Positions 16,403 through 23,650 of a stretch of 64,000 nt of DNA are shown piece after piece. The first letter of the stretch is position 1. Each line of letters starts with the position of its first letter. The notes under the pieces were generated by a model, which had not been told where the DNA came from, searched no databases, and saw nothing but the letters and a program-made list of their open reading frames with translations. The DNA is from JAGVSZ01 sp019137045 (lineage in GTDB: Bacteria; Pseudomonadota; Gammaproteobacteria; Burkholderiales; SG8-39), in NCBI GenBank assembly GCA_046347635.1, contig JAXMFT010000016.1, positions 1 to 64,000 on the forward strand, given 5' to 3'. The translations under genes were made by a program, and so were the position numbers.

Positions 16403-17725
16403 ATGAAGATGAGACACATTGCGGCCGCCGCCGCACTGGCGGTGCCGCTCGCCGTGCAGGCGACCGACGGCTACTTCACGCACGGCTACGGCATGAAGGC
16501 GAAGGGCATGGGCGGGGCCTCGGTCGCCGTCGCCGGTCAGGACGCGTTCGGCGGCGCCAACAACCCCGCGACGATGGCGTTCGCCGGCAACCGGGTCGAA
16601 GCCGGCCTCGATCTCTTCAGCCCGTGGCGCAAGGCCTCGCGCAGCGGCGGCGCGATGTTCGGCCTCGACGGGTCGGCCGACAGCGACTCAAACTACTTCG
16701 GCGTGCCCGAGGCCGCCTTCAACTACATGGTCCGCCCGGACCTCGCGCTCGGGGTCACCGTGTACGCGAACGGGGGAATGAACACCGACTATCCCAGCGG
16801 GCAGCTGCCGAGCCCCGGGATGTGCGGCGCGACGGGTACGTTCAACCTCCTCTGCGGGACCACGGCGCTCGGCGTCAACCTCTCCCAGCTCATCATCGCC
16901 CCGACGCTTGCGTGGCAGTTCGTGCCGAACCACTCGCTCGGCGTCTCGCCGTTGTGGGCCTACCAGGAGTTCGAAGCCTACGGGCTCCAGTTGTTCGACA
17001 ACCCGGGCCTGTCGACCAGCGCCGGCAACGTGACCAACCGGGGCAAGGACAGCTCGACCGGCTGGGGCGCGCGCTTCGGGTACTACGGCCAGTTCACGCC
17101 GCAGTTCGCCGTCGGCGCCGCGTACGCGACCAAGATGAGCATGGACGAGTTCGGCAAGTACAAGGGGCTCTTCGCCGAGCAGGGCGGGTTCGACATCCCC
17201 TCGCACTGGGCGCTCGGGGTGGCGATCCGGCCCACCCCGCAGTGGCTGATCGCCCTCGACTACGAGCGCATCAACTACAGCGACGTGAAATCGGTCAACA
17301 ACCCCAGCCGCCTCATCCTCAACTGTCCGGCGCTCGGCGGGAGCAATCCCGCGAACTGCCTCGGCGGCGGCGACGGCGCGGGCTTCGGCTGGGAGAGCGT
17401 GAACGTGTTCAAGCTCGGCGTGCAGTACGCGCTGAACGCGAACTGGACGCTGCGCGGCGGCTACAACTACACCGACAACCCGATCGGCTCGCAGGACGTC
17501 ACCTTCAACATCCTGGCGCCGGGCGTGGTGCAGAACCACGTGACCCTGGGGGCGACCTACGCCTGGCAGAGCCGGCACGAGCTGACGGGCGCGTTCATGT
17601 ACGCCTTCAACAACGACGTCACGGGCCCGAGCCTCTTCAACAGCCTGGTGCCCGGCCTCAACGCCCAGGAGAAGATCGAGATGTACCAGTGGTCGCTCGG
17701 GGTGCAGTACTCCTACAAGTTCTGA
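16403..17725 (+). CDS. FadL/OmpP1-family outer-membrane transporter
   Basis: A 440-residue outer-membrane beta-barrel with a signal peptide (MKMRHIAAAAALAVPLAVQA) and the FadL N-terminal hatch signature TDGYFTHGYGMKAKGMGGASVA. The NNPATMAF motif follows, and the protein ends with aromatic QYSYKF, the C-terminal signature for barrel insertion. FadL proteins import hydrophobic molecules. Next to dsrE2 and downstream of sHdr, uptake of a hydrophobic or organic sulfur compound is plausible but inferred. GGGAGGA precedes the ATG. A strong terminator follows the stop. Confidence 0.87.
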   Translation: MKMRHIAAAAALAVPLAVQATDGYFTHGYGMKAKGMGGASVAVAGQDAFGGANNPATMAFAGNRVEAGLDLFSPWRKASRSGGAMFGLDGSADSDSNYFGVPEAAFNYMVRPDLALGVTVYANGGMNTDYPSGQLPSPGMCGATGTFNLLCGTTALGVNLSQLIIAPTLAWQFVPNHSLGVSPLWAYQEFEAYGLQLFDNPGLSTSAGNVTNRGKDSSTGWGARFGYYGQFTPQFAVGAAYATKMSMDEFGKYKGLFAEQGGFDIPSHWALGVAIRPTPQWLIALDYERINYSDVKSVNNPSRLILNCPALGGSNPANCLGGGDGAGFGWESVNVFKLGVQYALNANWTLRGGYNYTDNPIGSQDVTFNILAPGVVQNHVTLGATYAWQSRHELTGAFMYAFNNDVTGPSLFNSLVPGLNAQEKIEMYQWSLGVQYSYKF

Positions 17726-17743
17726 GCGCCTCGGCGGCACCGG

Positions 17744-17773
17744 AAGCCCCGCCGCGCGCGGGGCTTTTTCTTT
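17744..17773 (+). terminator. Intrinsic terminator after the FadL-type gene
   Basis: A 9-bp stem (AAGCCCCGC/GCGGGGCTT) with a 5-nt loop runs into TTTTTCTTT. It closes the dsrE2-fadL unit. Confidence 0.85.
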
Positions 17774-17817
17774 GCCGCGCCTGGGCTAGCATCGGGGTTC
17801 GACCGACGGAACGGCGC

Positions 17818-18207
17818 ATGAAGGGCATCCCGATCAACGACCCCGGCGCGCTCAGGAACGAACTCGCCAAGTACAAGCGCGGCAAGAAGCTGGACATCCG
17901 CCAGTTCAACCAGGCGGCGCGGCTCGCCTGGCTCGGGCGCGCGGTGCTGTCGCCGCTCGACCCCGAGGACCCCGACTGCAAGGCGTGGCTGCTCTACCTG
18001 CAGCGGCCCGAGGGCCTCGCCGAGCACTGCCTCGTGGTGGACGAGGACCTGCTGCAGTTCATCCACGTCCTGGACGCGGAGCAGGGGGCGCACCTCGTGG
18101 CCATCCTGGGCGAAGGCGTCAAGGCGCGGGCCGGAGAGCTGGAGGCGCTGAACCGGCGCGACTTCTACCTCGACCGCTACTTCGACCCGGAGAAGGGCAA
18201 GGGGTGA
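17818..18207 (+). CDS. Unknown 129-residue protein upstream of a lipoate-ligase homologue
   Basis: I do not recognise this protein. It is soluble, charged and probably alpha-helical, with an N-terminal basic stretch (KYKRGKKLDIRQFN), a central SPLDPEDPDCKAWLLYLQ and a C-terminal RRDFYLDRYFDPEKGK. Two cysteines (C54, C71) are visible, with no known motif. The ATG at 17818 lies 45 bases beyond the terminator; a weak -10 (TAGCAT, 17787-17792) is the only promoter candidate. Its last bases overlap the next gene as GTGA, so it is probably a functional partner of the ligase-like protein. Confidence 0.75.
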   Translation: MKGIPINDPGALRNELAKYKRGKKLDIRQFNQAARLAWLGRAVLSPLDPEDPDCKAWLLYLQRPEGLAEHCLVVDEDLLQFIHVLDAEQGAHLVAILGEGVKARAGELEALNRRDFYLDRYFDPEKGKG

Positions 18208-19022
18208 GACCGGCCCGCTGGATCGACGTCGGCCGCGCCGATCCGGTCGCGTTCCACGCGACGTACGCCGGGCTCGCCGCAGCGCTCGGGGCGGAGGGCG
18301 CGCCGATCGTCGTCTGGGGCCGCGTCGCCGCGCACGTGTGCCTCGGCCAGAGCCAGGGCCGCTGCGAGCTCGACGGCGGAGTGGGCGTGCCGGTGGTGCG
18401 CCGCCCGCTCGGCGGTGGCGCGGTGTGGGTCGACGAGCACCAGCTGAGCTACGCGCTCGTCGCGCCGCTCGCGGCCGCGCCGCGCCGCCACGAGGACTGG
18501 TACGCGTGGGCACTCGCGCCGGCGGTCGCGACCTTCCGCGCCTTCGGGCTCGCGGTCGCGCGCCGCGACGAGGACCTCTGGCTCGCGGAGCGCAAGATCG
18601 CGGGGAGCGGCGCGGCGACGATCGGCGCGGCCGCCGTCGTGGCCTCCAGCTTTCTCCTGCGCTTCCCGCACGCGCGGTTCGCCGCGAGCGTCGCGGCGCC
18701 GGACCCGGGCTACCGCGCCGCGCTCAACGATGCGCTCGGCGCGGCGCTGACCGACTGGGCGACCCACGCCGCGCCGCCCGGCGAGCATGCGCTGGCGAGC
18801 GTCTTTCGCGCTGCCCTGCGCGCGACGCTCGGCTGGGAGGCTGCGCCGTCGGCCGTCGCGCCGGGGGAGGCCGGCGAGATCGATGCGTGGCGCGAGGAGC
18901 TCGCCGCGCCGATCGAGCAAGGACGCCCGCGCGTCGAGCGCGGAATCAAGCTGAACGCCGCGCTGCGGCTCGTGCGCGACGCGCGCACCGGCGAGGCGCG
19001 CGTCGAGCGCATGCGGGCCTGA
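18204..19022 (+). CDS. Second lipoate-ligase-family protein
   Basis: A 272-residue biotin/lipoate ligase-fold protein. It keeps the nucleotide-binding RRPLGGGAVWVDE motif (about residues 66-78) and the catalytic-type lysine K131 (ERKIAGSGAA). It is clearly diverged from the sLpl at 11822 (Ala-rich, little similarity outside motifs). The GTG start overlaps the upstream stop (GTGA), and the stop overlaps the next ATG (TGATG). It may be a second ligase or an octanoyl/lipoyl transferase for one of the two LbpA proteins, or may handle housekeeping lipoyl domains; the sequence alone does not decide. Confidence 0.8.
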   Translation: MRPARWIDVGRADPVAFHATYAGLAAALGAEGAPIVVWGRVAAHVCLGQSQGRCELDGGVGVPVVRRPLGGGAVWVDEHQLSYALVAPLAAAPRRHEDWYAWALAPAVATFRAFGLAVARRDEDLWLAERKIAGSGAATIGAAAVVASSFLLRFPHARFAASVAAPDPGYRAALNDALGAALTDWATHAAPPGEHALASVFRAALRATLGWEAAPSAVAPGEAGEIDAWREELAAPIEQGRPRVERGIKLNAALRLVRDARTGEARVERMRA

Positions 19023-19408
19023 TGGCCGCGCCGACGATCGAGTCGCGGCGCCGGCCGCGGTTCATCCTCCTGTCGGGCGACGAATCCCTCGCGGCGAGTC
19101 TCACGGCGGCCCTGCCGGAGGGCTGGTCGATGACCCGCGCCGGGGACGTCGAGGCCCTGGGCGGGTTCGAGGAGATCCTCCAGCATCGCTTCCTCTTCCT
19201 CGACCTCGACGACGCCGCGATCGATCCGGCGGCGGCGCTCGGAGCCCTGCGGCGCGACCTCATGCTGAACATCCCGGTCCTCTGCCTGGGCGGGTCGAAG
19301 GCGCAGCGCGACGCCGCCCGTCGCGCACGCGCCGACCGCTTCTTCGAGCGCGCCGACGCGGTCGAGCGCATGCGGCAGTTCTGCGCGCAGTACGGCTGGG
19401 GCGGATAG
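19022..19408 (+). CDS. Degenerate receiver-like protein
   Basis: A 128-residue single-domain protein with a pattern like CheY receivers: RFILLSGD (strand 1, normally ending in two acidic residues), FLFLDLDD (strand 3, possible phosphoacceptor D61 or D63), NIPVLCLGG (strand 4) and ADRFFER where the conserved lysine should be. The lysine is missing and the acidic pocket is incomplete, so it is probably a pseudo-receiver. It has no output domain. It overlaps the lipoate-ligase homologue by one base, an unusual partnership. Confidence 0.6.
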   Translation: MAAPTIESRRRPRFILLSGDESLAASLTAALPEGWSMTRAGDVEALGGFEEILQHRFLFLDLDDAAIDPAAALGALRRDLMLNIPVLCLGGSKAQRDAARRARADRFFERADAVERMRQFCAQYGWGG

Positions 19409-19448
19409 CGTCGTTGCCCGGCATCAGGCCGCCTGATCGGAGGGTCAT

Positions 19449-19489
19449 TTAACATAGATCAAATTCAAGCGGCGCAACGCGCCTAGGCT
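19449..19489 (+). promoter_or_regulatory. FNR/Anr-type promoter (class II geometry)
   Basis: TTAACATAGATCAA (19449-19462) matches the FNR consensus TTGAT-N4-ATCAA in 8 of 10 positions, with one perfect half-site. Its centre lies 31 bp before the centre of a -10 element (TAGGCT, 19484-19489), which puts it near -41, the classical class II activator position. A palindrome ATCAGG-CCG-CCTGAT lies upstream (19423-19437). Confidence 0.5.
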
Positions 19490-19512
19490 GACGGACACCA
19501 CAGGAGGCGGGC

Positions 19513-19812
19513 ATGCCCTACGAGATCCAGGCGCATCCGGACCGGCTCGAGGTCGCGATCGACGGCCCGCGCGCGGAGCTCGAGTCCTTTCTCGACCTGC
19601 TCCAGGTCTGCACGAAAGCCGACGGCGGCTGCCCCGCCTTGCGCTGCGGCAAGGTCGAGACCACGGTTCCGGCCGGCGGCGAGGGCCCCATCCGCATCCA
19701 GGTGGTGCCGTTCCCCGGCGTCCGCATCGATCCCCGCGTCATCGAGCGCTGCCTCGACTTCACGCTCGGCTGCGGCGCGCGGCGCGGCATCCGGGCGTGC
19801 GGCAGCGACTGA
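19513..19812 (+). CDS. Unknown Cys-rich 99-residue protein
   Basis: I recognise no family. The protein has six cysteines (C33, C40, C45, C80, C87, C96) in 99 residues. It looks like an alpha/beta fold: an IEVAIDGPR-like strand-turn, helix FLDLLQVC, strand IRIQVVPFPGVRID and a final helix. The cysteine pattern suggests metal or Fe-S binding or redox chemistry, but this is inference. AGGAGG precedes the ATG closely. It stands alone, converging on the histidine kinase gene, behind a promoter with an FNR-like site, so it may be induced at low oxygen. Confidence 0.75.
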   Translation: MPYEIQAHPDRLEVAIDGPRAELESFLDLLQVCTKADGGCPALRCGKVETTVPAGGEGPIRIQVVPFPGVRIDPRVIERCLDFTLGCGARRGIRACGSD

Positions 19813-19845
19813 GGGCGGCGTCCTGCGCGGCCGACGGCGGCAGCG

Positions 19846-21480
19846 CTACGCGTCGAGCGGGAACGCGACTTCGACCGTCACCCCGCGGCCGTCCGGACGG
19901 TTGCGCGCGGCGGCCCGTCCGCCGTGGAACTCCGCGATGAGCCGCACGATGAAGAGGCCGAGCCCGAGGTGCGGCTCGCTGCGCGGGCGCTCCGTCGCGG
20001 TTGCGGCCCGCACCGAGACCATCGACTCGAAGAGCTGGCCCGCCATCGCCGCGGGCAACCCCGGCCCGACGTTGGAGACCGTGAGCCGCGCCCAGTCCCA
20101 CTCGACTTCGACCGCGATCTCGATCGGCTCGCCCGGCGCCGAGAATTCGCGCGCGTTGTCGGCCAGCTTGTCGAGCAGCTGGGCGACGAGGTCGGGCGCG
20201 CCCGTCAGCTCGACCGGGCCCGCGGGCAGCCGCAGCTCGAACCGCTGCTGCGGGAACGCGGTCCGGTAGCCGGCCACGCACCCGGACACCACGCGCGCAA
20301 GGTCGAAGCGTTCGCGCTCGGTGCCCTTGAGCGTCTCGGCGAGCCGGCGCGCCTCGCTCATGCGCGTCAGGATCGCGTTCAGCCGGCGCACCCCTTCCTC
20401 CGCGCGCTGCACGTAGACCTGCGCGTCCGCGCCGGCCGGCGCGCTGCGCAGGTTGTCCAGCGACGAGCTCACCACCGCGATCGGCGTGCGCAGCTCGTGC
20501 GAGAGCCGGTCGGCCATGCGCTCGAGGTAGTCGTTGTACTCCGCGAGCCGGTCGAGCACCGTGGCGAAGCTGCGCGAGAGATCGCCGATCTCGTCGCGGT
20601 CGCGCTCGGCCCGGAAGGCGCGGTGCACGCGGCCGCGCGCGTCGATCGCCTGCTCCGCCTCGTCGCGCAGGCGCCCCAGCCGGCGCGCGAGGCGCGAGGC
20701 GAACAGGAACAGCACGAGCGCGCCGAGGACGAACACCGCCAGCGTCGTCGTGAGCAGCTGCTCGAACGCGCGGTTGCGCAGGCTCAGCACGCGGTTGGTG
20801 GACTCCTCCACCACCACCGCGCCGATCACCTCGGGGCCGTTCCAGATCGGATGCGCCGCGGCGAGGATCACCGCGCGCTTGTCGGCGGTCTCGCGCCAGC
20901 GCGTGGCGGGCACGCCGGTGAGCGCGTTGTCGACCGCGCGTCCGCCGGAGAGCACCTCCTCGGGCAGCGCGTCGTCGAAATCCTCGCGCGGGCGCTCGAG
21001 GAGCAGGGCGAACAGCGGCCCGAGCACCGCCTCCCGGATGCGGTCCCACAGGTCGCGCTCGGCCGCCGGGCGGGGATCCGGGCGCAGGCTGCCCTCGAAC
21101 ACCAGCAGGCGCCGGTCCTGGTCGATCACCCAGATGCGCGAGCCGGCGCGCCGCAGCCCGCGGATGATGAGCTCGATCTCCTGCGTCGCGGCGACCGTCG
21201 TGCCGCGCGGGTGCGCCGCGTCGCGCGCCTCCGCGTCCACGCGCCGCTCGAGGAGCCGCGGCCGGTCGTGCAGGGCGGTGGCCACCGCGCGCGCGGTCGC
21301 GATCACCGACTGCTCCTGGGCGGCCTGCAGGACGCGCTCGATCTCGCGTACGTAGCCGTAGCCGACGAACGGGATCGCGAGCAGCACGAGGGAGGCGAGG
21401 AGCGCGCGCGCGCGGATGCTCAACCCGGCGCGCGCCGGCCGCGGCGCGGCGCCGCCGACGCCCGGGCCCGGCGCGCTCAA
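19846..21480 (-). CDS. Membrane sensor histidine kinase
   Basis: A kinase of about 544 residues: first membrane helix (ALLASLVLLAIPFVGYGYV), a large periplasmic sensor, second helix (LLTTTLAVFVLGALVLFLFA), HAMP, H-box SHELRTPIAV, N-box DKLADNAREFS, and G-boxes ending GLGLFIVR. The frame continues far upstream, so the start is uncertain: TTG 21480 overlaps the response-regulator stop (TTGA), and another TTG at 21423 is possible. The pair resembles the kinase/regulator associated with proteobacterial dedicated sortase systems, from memory of the family; no sortase is present in the window. Confidence 0.83.
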   Translation of the reverse strand: MSAPGPGVGGAAPRPARAGLSIRARALLASLVLLAIPFVGYGYVREIERVLQAAQEQSVIATARAVATALHDRPRLLERRVDAEARDAAHPRGTTVAATQEIELIIRGLRRAGSRIWVIDQDRRLLVFEGSLRPDPRPAAERDLWDRIREAVLGPLFALLLERPREDFDDALPEEVLSGGRAVDNALTGVPATRWRETADKRAVILAAAHPIWNGPEVIGAVVVEESTNRVLSLRNRAFEQLLTTTLAVFVLGALVLFLFASRLARRLGRLRDEAEQAIDARGRVHRAFRAERDRDEIGDLSRSFATVLDRLAEYNDYLERMADRLSHELRTPIAVVSSSLDNLRSAPAGADAQVYVQRAEEGVRRLNAILTRMSEARRLAETLKGTERERFDLARVVSGCVAGYRTAFPQQRFELRLPAGPVELTGAPDLVAQLLDKLADNAREFSAPGEPIEIAVEVEWDWARLTVSNVGPGLPAAMAGQLFESMVSVRAATATERPRSEPHLGLGLFIVRLIAEFHGGRAAARNRPDGRGVTVEVAFPLDA

Positions 21481-22181
21481 GCCGCCCCCGGCGCCTCGAC
21501 CCAGCGGTACCCCATGCCGTAGACGGTGTCGATCGCCTCGAACGCGGGGTCGGCGGCGAGGAACTTCTTGCGGATGCGCTTGATGTGCGAGGTGATCGTG
21601 CCGTCGTCGACGACCAGGTTCGCCTCGCTCATGAGCTGATCGCGGTTCTTCACGTGCCCCGGGTACTTCACCAGCGCGTGCACCATCCAGAACTCGGTGA
21701 GCGTGAGGTCGACCGGCTTGCCGCGCCAGCTCGCCGTCATGCGCTTCAGGTCGAGCCGCAGCGGGCCGCGCTCGACCGCCTCCTCGCTGCGCGGCGGCGA
21801 GCGCAGGACGTCGACGCGCCGGAAGAGCGCGGCGATGCGCGCCAGCAGGTGCGGCATGCTGATCGTCTTGGTGAGGTAGTCGTCGGCGCCCAGCCGCAGG
21901 CCCGACACGAGGTCGAGGTCGCTGTCGCGCGCGGTGAGGAAGACGATCGGCACCGTCTCGGACAGCGCGCGCAGCTCGCGCACCAGCGCGAAGCCGCCGT
22001 CGGGCTCGTCGCCGAGCCCGATGTCGACGATCGCGAGGTCGGGGAGCCGCGAGCGGAACGCGGCGAGCGCGCCCTTGCGGTCCTCGTACGCGATCGCCTC
22101 GTAACCCTGCCGGCGCAGCGTGTCGGCCACGTTCGCGCGGATGGCGGCGTCGTCCTCGACGATGGCGATGCGGCGGCTCAT
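21477..22181 (-). CDS. OmpR-family response regulator
   Basis: A 234-residue regulator. The receiver has the acidic pair in IVEDD, phosphoacceptor D53 in LAIVDIG, and the switch threonine/lysine region FLTAR...DYLTK. The DNA-binding part is winged-helix (LTLTEFWMVHALVKYPGHVKNRDQLM ... TSHIKRIRKKF ... YGMGYRWV). It precedes and overlaps the kinase gene in transcription order. A -10 element TATAGT (22217-22222, minus strand) and a GTGA-N6-TCAC palindrome (22306-22321) lie upstream. Targets are not evident. Confidence 0.9.
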   Translation of the reverse strand: MSRRIAIVEDDAAIRANVADTLRRQGYEAIAYEDRKGALAAFRSRLPDLAIVDIGLGDEPDGGFALVRELRALSETVPIVFLTARDSDLDLVSGLRLGADDYLTKTISMPHLLARIAALFRRVDVLRSPPRSEEAVERGPLRLDLKRMTASWRGKPVDLTLTEFWMVHALVKYPGHVKNRDQLMSEANLVVDDGTITSHIKRIRKKFLAADPAFEAIDTVYGMGYRWVEAPGAA

Positions 22182-22216
22182 GCTGGCGCGAGTGCTTCCC
22201 GATGCGGTTCGCGCCG

Positions 22217-22222
22217 ACTATA
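22217..22222 (-). promoter_or_regulatory. -10 element of the two-component operon
   Basis: TATAGT on the minus strand, 36-41 bases before the response-regulator start. No good -35 hexamer is visible 17 bp upstream, which would suit an activator-dependent promoter. Confidence 0.4.
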
Positions 22223-22305
22223 CACCAGCGTTTCGGCGCGGCGACGCGCCGTCCGCGCAATGCCATCGCGCCGCCACAATCGCGCACCGTTCTGCCCGCA
22301 GCGCG

Positions 22306-22321
22306 CGTGACGCAGGTCACG
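22306..22321. promoter_or_regulatory. CRP-type palindrome CGTGAC-GCAG-GTCACG
   Basis: A perfect 6-bp inverted repeat that also reads as GTGA-N6-TCAC, the CRP-family core. It is centred 94 bp from the centre of the -10 of the response-regulator gene. Near-identical sites occur at 55762 and 59717. Confidence 0.45.
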
Positions 22322-22347
22322 GAGAGGCGCACGCCGGCGCGCCGATC

Positions 22348-23604
22348 CTAGGCTTCGCGCCCCGTGCCGATGCCGCGCCGCGCGTAGAGCGGCCGTACCG
22401 CGTCGCGCCAGGTGGCGAGACTGAACGCGAACCAGGCGGCGGCGGCGAGGAGGAACGCGCCGCAGCCCGCGAGCGTCCAGTGCACGCCGATGCGCTCGGC
22501 GACCACCCCGGCGGCGAAGTTGCCGAGCGGCGCGATGCCGAGAAAGGTCATGACGTAGATGCTGATGACGCGGCCACGCTTGTCCTCGTCGGCCAGGGTC
22601 TGCAGCACGGTGTTCGCGGAGGCGACCGAGGCGATGAGGCCGAAACCGAAGACGGCGAGCGCGCCGAGGGAGAACCACAGCCAGCGGGAGAGCGCGTACG
22701 CCGCGAGCGCGGCGCCGGCGAGCAGCGCGCAGGTCGCGATCACGCGGCCGAGCCCGCGCACGCTCGGCCGCGCCGCGAGAAACGCCGTGCCCGCGAGCGC
22801 ACCCAGCCCCACCGCGCTCACCATCACGCCGAGCGTGCGCGAGTCGCCGTGAAAGGTCTCGGCCGCGTAGATCGGCATGAGCGACATCCACGGCGCCGAG
22901 AAGCACGACAGCGCGGCGAGCAGGAAGATCAGCCGGCGCGTGGCGAGCGACCCGAACGCGTAGCGGAAGCCGGCGTGCAGCTCGCGCCACCAGGCGGCGC
23001 GCGCGGCCGCCGCGGCGCGCGGCGCGACCCGGATCACCCAGTAGGCGGCGACCACCGCCAGGTACGAGATGCCGTTGAGCAGGAAGCAGGTCGCCTCGCC
23101 GGCGGCCGCGAGCACGACGCCCGCGATCGACGGCCCGACGAACCGCGCGCCGTTGAACAGCATCGACTGCAGCGCGATCGCGTTCGGCAGGTCCTCCCGG
23201 GAGCCCACCATGTCGAGCAGGAAGGCCTGGCGGGTCGGGGTCTCGACCGCGTTCAGCAACCCCAGCAGCAGCGCAAAGGCGGTGACGTGCCACACCGTCA
23301 CCACGCCCGCGAAGGTCAGCGCCGCGAGCGCGATCGCCTGCGCCGCGCACAGCAGCTGGATCACCACGAGGAGTCTGCGCCGGTCGAGGCGGTCGGCCCA
23401 CACGCCCGCGAGCGGCGAGACGAACAGGATCGGAAGCTGCTGCGCGCCGGCCACGAGCCCGAGCATGAGCGCGGAGCCGGTGAGGCGGTAGACGAGCCAG
23501 CTCGTGGCCACCGTCTGCAGCCAGGTGCCGAGGAGCGACAGCCCCTGGCCGAGATAGAAGATCCGGAAGTTGCGATGCCGTAGGGCGCGCAGCGCGGAGT
23601 GCAT
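22348..23604 (-). CDS. MFS exporter (MFS_3/EntS-like)
   Basis: A 418-residue major facilitator protein with about 12 membrane helices. It has the typical start LRHRNFRIFYLGQGLSLLGTWLQTVATSWLVYRLTGSA and the A-like motif GVWADRLDRRRLL after helix 2. A second-half equivalent is less clear. The closest recognisable family is the EntS/MFS_3 group, which exports siderophores or small hydrophobic compounds; the substrate is unknown. It is 46 bp downstream of valS on the same strand and could be read from it. Confidence 0.85.
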   Translation of the reverse strand: MHSALRALRHRNFRIFYLGQGLSLLGTWLQTVATSWLVYRLTGSALMLGLVAGAQQLPILFVSPLAGVWADRLDRRRLLVVIQLLCAAQAIALAALTFAGVVTVWHVTAFALLLGLLNAVETPTRQAFLLDMVGSREDLPNAIALQSMLFNGARFVGPSIAGVVLAAAGEATCFLLNGISYLAVVAAYWVIRVAPRAAAAARAAWWRELHAGFRYAFGSLATRRLIFLLAALSCFSAPWMSLMPIYAAETFHGDSRTLGVMVSAVGLGALAGTAFLAARPSVRGLGRVIATCALLAGAALAAYALSRWLWFSLGALAVFGFGLIASVASANTVLQTLADEDKRGRVISIYVMTFLGIAPLGNFAAGVVAERIGVHWTLAGCGAFLLAAAAWFAFSLATWRDAVRPLYARRGIGTGREA

Positions 23605-23650
23605 CGTCCGGACGGCCGGGAAGGGGGCGGCGGCGCCGCCCGCGCGCCGC

